From contig JAFGSL010000579.1 of NCBI GenBank assembly GCA_016934645.1, forward strand, positions 1 to 18,970: a DNA stretch of 18,970 bases, given 5' to 3'. Both the position numbers and the translations under genes were made by a program. This document shows, one piece after another, positions 13,951-18,970 of the stretch. Under the pieces are notes generated by a model. That model saw nothing but the letters and a program-made list of their open reading frames with translations. It was not told where the DNA came from and searched no databases. The number at the start of each line of letters is the position of its first letter. Position 1 is the stretch's first letter. Source of the DNA: Anaerolineae bacterium (GTDB taxonomy: Bacteria; Chloroflexota; Anaerolineae; B4-G1; SLSP01).

Positions 13951-14449
13951 AGGTTGTCTCTAACAAGGTTTGTAATACGCCCCAACGTGGATCAATAGGG
14001 GCAGTTTTGTCGCACGTACACTCGCCCAAGTTAATATTGCCACCGCAGTCTGGGCAAATCCCTTGACAGTCTGGTGAGCAAATCGGCTTGACGGGTACGG
14101 CAACCCAGGTGTTTTCGCGGACGAGCGGAGATAAGTCAACCCAACCATCCTCAGCAACACGTACAGGGCGTTCTGGGGTCAAATCTGCTCCAGGAAGGCT
14201 GATGGTATCCTCTAACTCGATAACGACAGATTCATAAAAGGGCGTCAAACAGCGGATACACTCAATTTTAACCTTGGCGTCGAGCGTTCCTGTAATCAAG
14301 ATTCCGTAGGCGACACGAGTGAAGTGGAGTGTACCTTTCAGATACTCAATATCAAGATCATCGATGACAACACTGCCTGTTTCCAGAACTATCGCTTCAC
14401 GAGCGCCGGGTTTGGCATGGATGAGTGCAAAAAGGTTGACCTTTATCAT
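13949..14449 (-). CDS. DUF177 (YceD-like) protein
   Basis: A 166-residue DUF177/YceD-family protein. The family pattern is visible: GSVVIDDLDIEYLKGTLHFTRVAYGILITG, a CIRCL pair (IECIRCLTPF), an acidic middle, then a C-terminal cysteine cluster CSPDCQGICPDCGGNINLGECTCD resembling a zinc knuckle. YceD proteins are linked to 23S rRNA and ribosomal protein L32 synthesis in several lineages, where rpmF usually follows. Here rpmF is absent and rpoD follows instead. The ATG at 14449 has GGAGG about 10 bases upstream. A near-consensus promoter lies just before it. Confidence 0.88.
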   Translation of the reverse strand: MIKVNLFALIHAKPGAREAIVLETGSVVIDDLDIEYLKGTLHFTRVAYGILITGTLDAKVKIECIRCLTPFYESVVIELEDTISLPGADLTPERPVRVAEDGWVDLSPLVRENTWVAVPVKPICSPDCQGICPDCGGNINLGECTCDKTAPIDPRWGVLQTLLETT

Positions 14450-14484
14450 CGCACGGGTTCCTCCGTTGTCCCGTCAACATTGCA

Positions 14485-14513
14485 ATTATATCACAGCTAC
14501 CCCCTCTCGTCAA
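14485..14513 (-). promoter_or_regulatory. Extended -10 sigma-70 promoter for DUF177-rpoD
   Basis: On the minus strand TTGACG (14513-14508) is followed after 17 bases by TATAAT (14490-14485), preceded by TGA to give an extended -10. This is the best promoter match in the window. Transcription should start near 14478, about 30 bases before the DUF177 ATG. The rest of the 14450-14644 spacer shows no gene; it has an A/T-rich stretch with TTAAC/GTTAA and CTCTC/GAGAG inverted pairs near 14530-14561. Confidence 0.9.
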
Positions 14514-14644
14514 GGATTTTGAATAAATTCCTCTCTTTTTTAACTGTTTGTTAACGCGAGAGTGCCGGTAATGGCAGAGTTAAAATAACTATAACAGAAT
14601 GGAAAAAGGGGCGATGAGACCTCCTCCAAAAGGCTGTTGGTTGG

Positions 14645-15232
14645 CTACACCAGTTCAGGCTGGATTTTGTGGACTTCCGGAGAAAGGCCCGGTTCGAGGA
14701 TCAAATGAGCTAGCGAGGGTGTGTACGGAGCATTGAAGTACGCCGTACGTAGTGCTGCTCCTGGATTGATAAGTAGCGTCTTGCCCCAATGTGCGCAATA
14801 GAAGCGGTGAGTATGTCCAAAGACAATGATATCGGCATGAGGAAAACGACGCAACAGCGCCCGTGCTATGGCACGGTCATATGCCGGCGTTGACCAACGC
14901 CCGCGCATATTTTCCAGCATAAGGTAGAATTTCCAAAACCAGGTCGCCGGCCCCATACGGTGTCCGTGAATGACACCGATGCGAAAACCGGCGACGTCTA
15001 TTTCGACAGTTTCCGGTAACGATGCCCCGCCGGAAGAACCGTCAAAGAAGTGATAATTGCCACGCACAGCCTGCACTGGCGCAAGTTCACGCAACGCATC
15101 CAATGCCCAGGGTTCATCGACATCGCCTGCGTGCAGGATCAAATCAACGCCGCGCAATGCATCCAACACTGGAGCGGGAATTGCGTCAGCTCGATAGGGG
15201 ATGTGCGTGTCTGCGAGTAAGCCGATACGCAT
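14645..15232 (-). CDS. YfcE/MJ0936-type metallophosphoesterase
   Basis: A 195-residue calcineurin-like phosphoesterase of the YfcE/MJ0936 class. Dimetal ligands are visible as Asp8 and His10 (GLLADTHIPYR), Asp37 (LHAGDVDE), Asn59 (VRGNYHFF), His89/His91 (VIHGHRMG) and His140/His142 (VFGHTHRF). The usual GNCD reads GNYH. Known relatives hydrolyse phosphodiesters such as bis-p-nitrophenyl phosphate in vitro; the natural substrate is unknown. The start at 15232 (MRIGLLADTH) follows family homology but has no clear ribosome site. An in-frame ATG at 15265 would add 11 residues (MKATGKRWPFD) encoded by the acpP terminator hairpin. It lies downstream of acpP in the same direction. Confidence 0.88.
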   Translation of the reverse strand: MRIGLLADTHIPYRADAIPAPVLDALRGVDLILHAGDVDEPWALDALRELAPVQAVRGNYHFFDGSSGGASLPETVEIDVAGFRIGVIHGHRMGPATWFWKFYLMLENMRGRWSTPAYDRAIARALLRRFPHADIIVFGHTHRFYCAHWGKTLLINPGAALRTAYFNAPYTPSLAHLILEPGLSPEVHKIQPELV

Positions 15233-15237
15233 ATCAA

Positions 15238-15262
15238 AAGGCCACCGTTTTCCGGTGGCCTT
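15238..15262 (-). terminator. Hairpin/terminator after acpP, overlapping the phosphoesterase start
   Basis: AAGGCCACCG (15238-15247) pairs perfectly with 15253-15262 around a 5-base loop. On the minus strand it is followed by a short T-run (TTTT, partly in the stem). It lies 22 bases after the acpP stop and ends a few bases before the phosphoesterase ATG at 15232, so termination here would separate acpP from the downstream gene. Confidence 0.72.
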
Positions 15263-15283
15263 CATGAAAATGCAGAATGAGGA

Positions 15284-15529
15284 CTACTGCCCGGCAGCCA
15301 TCCGCTTTTCAACATAGTCGACCGCCGCTTGCACGGTGGTGATGCTGCGCGCATCATCATCCGAAATGCGCCCGCCGAATTCATCCTCAAAAGCCATGAT
15401 CAGTTCCACCAAGTCTAGAGAATCCGCCCCCAAATCGTCACGGAAGCTTGCTTCTGGCGTTACCTTGTCTGGCTCAGTGGCCAAAATCTCAACGATAATG
15501 TTCTTAACACGATCAAACACATCACTCAT
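15284..15529 (-). CDS. acpP: Acyl carrier protein (AcpP)
   Basis: An 81-residue acidic acyl carrier protein that carries growing fatty acyl chains on 4'-phosphopantetheine. The attachment site is Ser37 in [21 protein letters not shown], the canonical DSL motif. The four-helix layout and length are standard for fatty-acid synthesis ACPs. GAGGAGGT lies 8 bases before the ATG. It has its own promoter at 15591-15618 and a terminator-like hairpin directly after the stop. No fab genes are adjacent. Confidence 0.97.
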   Translation of the reverse strand: MSDVFDRVKNIIVEILATEPDKVTPEASFRDDLGADSLDLVELIMAFEDEFGGRISDDDARSITTVQAAVDYVEKRMAAGQ

Positions 15530-15590
15530 CGGATTTACCTCCTCAAAATTGTGGCATGATTGGTATGGATGGATTTTTCATCGTGATTGT

Positions 15591-15618
15591 ATTTTAACCA
15601 GAGCAGGGCAAAAGTCAA
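15591..15618 (-). promoter_or_regulatory. Sigma-70 promoter of acpP
   Basis: On the minus strand TTGACT (15618-15613) and TAAAAT (15596-15591) are 16 bases apart. The site lies 62 bases upstream of the acpP ATG and diverges from the fni promoter, whose -35 begins 20 bases away. Confidence 0.75.
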
Positions 15619-15637
15619 GAATACCAGCACGTGCGCA

Positions 15638-15666
15638 TTGACGCGACAACGCTTTTACGGTATAGT
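15638..15666 (+). promoter_or_regulatory. Sigma-70 promoter of the fni-prenyl synthase operon
   Basis: TTGACG (15638-15643) and TATAGT (15661-15666) are separated by 17 bases, each 5 of 6 to consensus. Transcription should start near 15673, about 23 bases before the fni ATG, on the strand opposite to the acpP promoter. Confidence 0.83.
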
Positions 15667-15695
15667 GACGTGAAATCAGATCAAGAGAAAACGAG

Positions 15696-16727
15696 ATGAC
15701 CGATCCACAAACCGGCACACGCAAAGACGAACATATCCGTATCAACCTGGAAGAAGACGTGTCTTTCGATCAGGTAACAACCGGTCTGGAACGATACCGG
15801 TTTACCCACCAGGCGCTGCCGGAATGCGATCTCTCCGATGTGGATACCACGACGCACTTCCTCAATCACCACCTGGCTTTCCCAGTGCTGATCGCATCAA
15901 TGACCGGTGGCACGGAACAGGCAGGCTACATCAACCACATATTCGCTGAAGTTGCTCAAGCCACCGGCATCGGCATGGGATTGGGATCAATGCGCGCGGC
16001 ACTGGAAGACCCGAAAGTCCTGACGACATTCCAGATACGCCGCTATGCCCCTGATATTCTGCTGCTGGCAAACCTCGGTGCTGTGCAACTCAACTATGGC
16101 TACGGCCCTGATGACTGCCGCCGCCTCGTCGATCTCGTCGAAGCCGATGGCCTCTTCTTGCACCTTAATCCCTTGCAAGAGGCTCTCCAGCCCGAAGGCA
16201 ACACGCGTTTCAGGGGAATCGTGCGGCAGATCGAGGCCGTGTGCCGCGCACTCGAAGTGCCAGTCATCGTCAAAGAAGTGGGATGGGGCTTGTCCGCAAA
16301 GGTCGCGCGCATGCTCATCGAAGCGGGCGTAGCGGCATTGGACGTATCGGGAGCCGGAGGCACCTCCTGGAGCCAGGTTGAAATGCACCGTGGCCGGGAC
16401 GCAGTACAGCGCGAGATAGCAGCAGCATTTCGCGACTGGGGCGTTCCCACCACGCAGGCCATACAGAATGTACGCCACGTCGCGCCAGACATCCCGCTCA
16501 TCGCCAGTGGTGGGATACGCACAGGCGTAGACATCGCCAAGGCCCTTGCACTCGGAGCAGATGTCACTACAATGGCGGCAAGACTGCTCCAGGCGGCGGA
16601 ATCGTCACAGGCTCTTCACACGCGGATCGAAATTATCCGCCGCCAACTGACCATCGCTATGTTCGCGGCTGGCGCGCCGACGATTGCACGGCTCAAGCAG
16701 ACTGCCTTAATGAGAAATGAGGTGTAA
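15696..16727 (+). CDS. fni: Isopentenyl-diphosphate isomerase type 2 (Fni/IDI-2)
   Basis: A 343-residue FMN-dependent type 2 IPP isomerase ((beta/alpha)8 barrel) that interconverts IPP and DMAPP. Signature segments are RKDEHIRI (residues 9-16), ASMTGGT (68-73), ANLGAVQL, the active-site HLNPLQEALQPEGN with Gln161 and the metal-binding Glu167, KEVGWGLS with Lys193, DVSGAGGTSW, and the FMN-phosphate site ASGGIRTG. Length is typical. The ribosome site is weak (AAGAGAAAACGAG before the ATG). The next gene starts 2 bases after its stop, giving a two-gene isoprenoid operon. Confidence 0.97.
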   Translation: MTDPQTGTRKDEHIRINLEEDVSFDQVTTGLERYRFTHQALPECDLSDVDTTTHFLNHHLAFPVLIASMTGGTEQAGYINHIFAEVAQATGIGMGLGSMRAALEDPKVLTTFQIRRYAPDILLLANLGAVQLNYGYGPDDCRRLVDLVEADGLFLHLNPLQEALQPEGNTRFRGIVRQIEAVCRALEVPVIVKEVGWGLSAKVARMLIEAGVAALDVSGAGGTSWSQVEMHRGRDAVQREIAAAFRDWGVPTTQAIQNVRHVAPDIPLIASGGIRTGVDIAKALALGADVTTMAARLLQAAESSQALHTRIEIIRRQLTIAMFAAGAPTIARLKQTALMRNEV

Positions 16728-16729
16728 TT

Positions 16730-17737
16730 ATGGATCCATTTGCCCGTTACTTACCGGCACTTGAAACTACGATGCGCCAGGCTATCCCCGATACAGCACC
16801 CGAAGCGCTCTACGGGATGTTGCGCTATCATCTCGGCTGGGTCGATACAGCGTTCCAGCCTAGTAAGCACAAGGCGGGGAAACGGCTACGGCCGATTTTC
16901 CTGCTCCTGGCCTGCGAGGCCCAGAGCGGGAATTGGCAACAGGCGCTTCCGGCGGCGGCAGCCATCGAGCTTCTCCACAACTTCACGCTCATCCACGACG
17001 ACATCGAAGACCACGACCAGACCCGCCGTGGGCGTCCAACACTGTGGACAGTATGGGATGAAGCACAGGCCATCAACGCCGGCGACGCGCTCTTCACGCT
17101 TGCGTACCGTAGCCTGTTCAATCTGCAAACAACAGGAGTTCCACCAGAGACGGTACTCCGCGCTGTCAACCGTTATACCGATGTGATTCTGTACATCACC
17201 GAGGGACAGCATCTTGACCTCTCCTTCGAGGCCGAAAGCGAGGTCGACGAGGCCACCTACCTGGCAATGATTCGGGGCAAAACGGCAGCGCTCCTGAGTC
17301 TAGCTTGCGAGCTTGGTGGAATCCTCGCTGGCGCACCCGAGGCGCATCTCATAGCGCTGCGGGAATTCGGCGTGGAACTCGGGATGGCGTTTCAGATGCA
17401 GGATGATTGGCTGGGATTATGGGGGAATCCAGAGCAGACAGGCAAGCCGGTGGGTTCCGATATGCGCAACCGTAAGAAAACGTTGCCCATCCTTCATGGG
17501 ATGGCGCACAATGGGGCATTCCGGGCACTCATGAGCAGCAGCACGCCCATCAATGACGCTCACGTGGCTGAAGGATTGGCGCTACTGGAAGCCGTGGGCA
17601 GCCAAGAATACACCCGTGCGCAGGCTCTCACGCACCATCAGACAGCACTCGCGGCACTTGCACGCTCTGAGGGAACCGGCGAAGCACAAGCCGCATTGTA
17701 CGCGCTGACCGAACAACTTGTCGGCCGCACAACGTGA
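16730..17737 (+). CDS. Polyprenyl (probably geranylgeranyl) diphosphate synthase
   Basis: A 335-residue trans-prenyltransferase that condenses IPP onto allylic diphosphates. KAGKRLRP binds IPP. The first Asp-rich motif is DDIED (residues 90-94) followed by RRGRPT. The second reads DDWLGLWG (225-232), where the usual last Asp of DDxxD is Gly, as in the DDLLG-type synthases. KPVGSDMRNRKKTLP follows. Phe85, five residues before the first motif, is the position that limits chain length in many GGPP synthases, so a C20 (or C15) product is inferred. GAGGTG lies 6 bases before the ATG. It follows fni, which supplies DMAPP, with a 2-base gap. Confidence 0.93.
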   Translation: MDPFARYLPALETTMRQAIPDTAPEALYGMLRYHLGWVDTAFQPSKHKAGKRLRPIFLLLACEAQSGNWQQALPAAAAIELLHNFTLIHDDIEDHDQTRRGRPTLWTVWDEAQAINAGDALFTLAYRSLFNLQTTGVPPETVLRAVNRYTDVILYITEGQHLDLSFEAESEVDEATYLAMIRGKTAALLSLACELGGILAGAPEAHLIALREFGVELGMAFQMQDDWLGLWGNPEQTGKPVGSDMRNRKKTLPILHGMAHNGAFRALMSSSTPINDAHVAEGLALLEAVGSQEYTRAQALTHHQTALAALARSEGTGEAQAALYALTEQLVGRTT

Positions 17738-17755
17738 AAACACTCAGAGAGACGG

Positions 17756-17807
17756 TAACCTTGCGAAGGTTTAGGCAAACGGAGGTTTGCACACCTTCGC
17801 AAGGTTA
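17756..17807. repeat. Long inverted repeat between convergent prenyl synthase and pfkA genes
   Basis: TAACCTTGCGAAGGT (17756-17770) and its exact complement (17793-17807) form a 15-bp stem. An inner GCAAAC/GTTTGC stem (17775-17780 with 17785-17790) continues the fold. It sits between two converging genes and would form a stable hairpin in both transcripts. A T-run is lacking on both strands, so it may be a bidirectional 3'-end element or a dispersed repeat rather than a classical intrinsic terminator. Confidence 0.82.
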
Positions 17808-17833
17808 GCTATAACTCATCCGAAATACATAAA

Positions 17834-18805
17834 TCAGTCCATCACCTCGGAGAGGCCAAGCAACCGCAAGTCCAAGGGTTTGAGCGTTTTCACTGCCTCT
17901 TCCAGGGGGAACGATTCGATTATACTGCTGCGCATAGCAGCCATCATACCGCTCTCGCCCTCTAAAAGGTGCTCGGCGGCATAGGCACCCATACGTGTCG
18001 CCAGAAGGCGATCATATGCCGAAGGCCGTCCACCGCGCTGAACGTGGCCCAATACGGTTACCCGCACATCGAAACCCAGCTCATCTTTACGTGCGCGCAG
18101 ATATTCGGCTACGGCTTGCGTTCCGGGGTTCCAGCCTTCGGCGATCACCAGAATGCAGTGTGATTTTCCCCGAATGTACGCTTCAACTACAGTATCAGCG
18201 ATTTTCTCAAGGGGTGGACCTTCGTGTTCAGGGATCAGAATCAGCTCCGCCCCTCCCGCAAGGCCACTCGCCAGGGCCAGATAACCACAGTCGCGTCCCA
18301 TCACTTCGATCAGGAAAGCCCGTTGGTGCGAGGCTGCTGTATCCTTGATACGGTCGATGGCATCCAGAATCGTGTTTAGCGTCGTATCCACGCCAACGGC
18401 CATATCCGTGCCGCTGATGTCGTTATCAATCGACGCGGGAACACCATAGATCGGGAAACCCATCTCGTGCAAGGCTAGAGCACCTGTAAGTGAGCCATTG
18501 CCACCGATCACGACCAGTCCCTCGATACCGAGTTGGTTCATCTGGCGCAACGCAGTGCGGCGCACCTGGATTTCCTTGAATTCCGGGCAGCGCGCCGTCC
18601 CCAGGAACGTGCCGCCCCGGTTTATAATGCCCCCCACATCCCGGCTGGTCAATTCGTCAATTTCTCCATTGATGAGACCCCTGTATCCCCAACGCACGCC
18701 AAAAACCTGGCTCCCGCGCTGCAAAGCCTCGCGTGTGGCCGCACGAATGCACGCATTGAGCCCGGGACCATCCCCACCACTTGTCAGAACAGCAATTTTA
18801 CGCAT
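17834..18805 (-). CDS. pfkA: 6-phosphofructokinase (PfkA)
   Basis: A 323-residue phosphofructokinase that phosphorylates fructose 6-phosphate in glycolysis. Numbering aligns with E. coli PfkA. Seen are SGGDGPGLNACIR (nucleotide loop), Arg72 in ARCPEF, the catalytic PASIDNDISGTD with Asp127 and Asp129, MGRDCGYLAL and GGRPSAYDRLLATRMG. Gly104 and the absence of Lys at position 124 point to ATP rather than PPi as donor. The magnesium-site Asp103 of GGDGS is Asn (GGNGS). AGGAGGTT lies 6 bases before the ATG. It converges with the isoprenoid operon; the upstream region is mostly cut by the window edge. Confidence 0.95.
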   Translation of the reverse strand: MRKIAVLTSGGDGPGLNACIRAATREALQRGSQVFGVRWGYRGLINGEIDELTSRDVGGIINRGGTFLGTARCPEFKEIQVRRTALRQMNQLGIEGLVVIGGNGSLTGALALHEMGFPIYGVPASIDNDISGTDMAVGVDTTLNTILDAIDRIKDTAASHQRAFLIEVMGRDCGYLALASGLAGGAELILIPEHEGPPLEKIADTVVEAYIRGKSHCILVIAEGWNPGTQAVAEYLRARKDELGFDVRVTVLGHVQRGGRPSAYDRLLATRMGAYAAEHLLEGESGMMAAMRSSIIESFPLEEAVKTLKPLDLRLLGLSEVMD

Positions 18806-18970
18806 AGATTAACCTCCTGGAACAGTTCTCAGCTTTCAGCCATCAATCATTTGTCTGGTTCACCATTCGCTATTCGTAATTCGTTAGAGTTATTGCACAA
18901 TAAGAACATTAGGTAGGTTTAACTGGCGAAGCGGAAGTTGACTAGATTAAGCGCCCATCGCTTGCGCCAC
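18806..18970. other. pfkA upstream region and window edge
   Basis: Apart from the pfkA ribosome site, this region holds phrases typical of dispersed intergenic repeats on the minus strand (GATGGCTGAAAGCTGAGAAC and AATTACGAATAGCGAATGG). No convincing promoter was picked. At the very edge a minus-strand frame ends in VAQAMGA followed by TAA at 18947-18949. This could be the C-terminus of a gene outside the window, but seven residues do not support a call. Confidence 0.35.

Noticed and set aside
18947..18970. C-terminal end (VAQAMGA-stop) of a minus-strand gene at the window edge
   Set aside because: Only seven codons are visible, too few to distinguish from chance.

Overview
This window looks like part of a bacterial chromosome, most plausibly from a Chloroflexota (Anaerolineae-like) organism. 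That assignment is an inference. It rests on moderately high GC, strong AGGAG ribosome sites, consensus sigma-70 promoters, a pathway-ordered his operon carrying a C_GCAxxG_C_C protein, a type 2 IPP isomerase next to a polyprenyl synthase, and many short intergenic repeats. No rRNA, tRNA, CRISPR array, transposase or phage gene was seen.

Region 1 (1-1480, + strand) is the C-terminal part of a GH94/GH36-type glycoside phosphorylase or hydrolase that begins before the window. Its end overlaps the opposing gene by 30 bases.

Region 2 (1451-10569, - strand) is a histidine biosynthesis operon in the order hisG-hisD-hisC-hisB-hisH-hisA-(C_GCAxxG_C_C protein)-hisF-hisI-hisE-(HAD phosphatase). Every pathway step is present except a recognised histidinol-phosphate phosphatase. 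The last gene, a HAD-superfamily protein coupled to hisE by a 4-base overlap, is the natural candidate for that step. The operon is preceded by what appears to be a complete transcription attenuator. It has a TTGACA-16-TAAAAT promoter, a 27-residue leader peptide with four consecutive His codons that may start at the first mRNA nucleotide, a protector hairpin, an antiterminator segment complementary to the terminator's 5' arm, and a strong intrinsic terminator 76 bases before hisG. Several junctions of the operon hold repeats: two related ~100-bp MITE-like elements (before hisA and before hisH) and two related inverted repeats (before hisB and before hisI). Most of the other junctions are overlaps or very short gaps.

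Region 3 (10580-14513, - strand) carries metG (methionyl-tRNA synthetase), then rpoD (primary sigma factor) preceded by a DUF177/YceD gene. DUF177 has a near-perfect extended -10 promoter, and rpoD is followed by an intrinsic terminator.

Region 4 (14645-15618, - strand) carries acpP (acyl carrier protein) and a YfcE-like metallophosphoesterase. The acpP terminator hairpin lies over the start region of the phosphoesterase.

Region 5 (15638-17737, + strand) has its own promoter, divergent from acpP, and carries fni (type 2 isopentenyl-diphosphate isomerase) and a polyprenyl/GGPP synthase, an isoprenoid pair. Region 6 (17834-18805, - strand) is pfkA, convergent with that pair and separated from it by a strong inverted repeat. 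The last 165 bases hold no complete gene.
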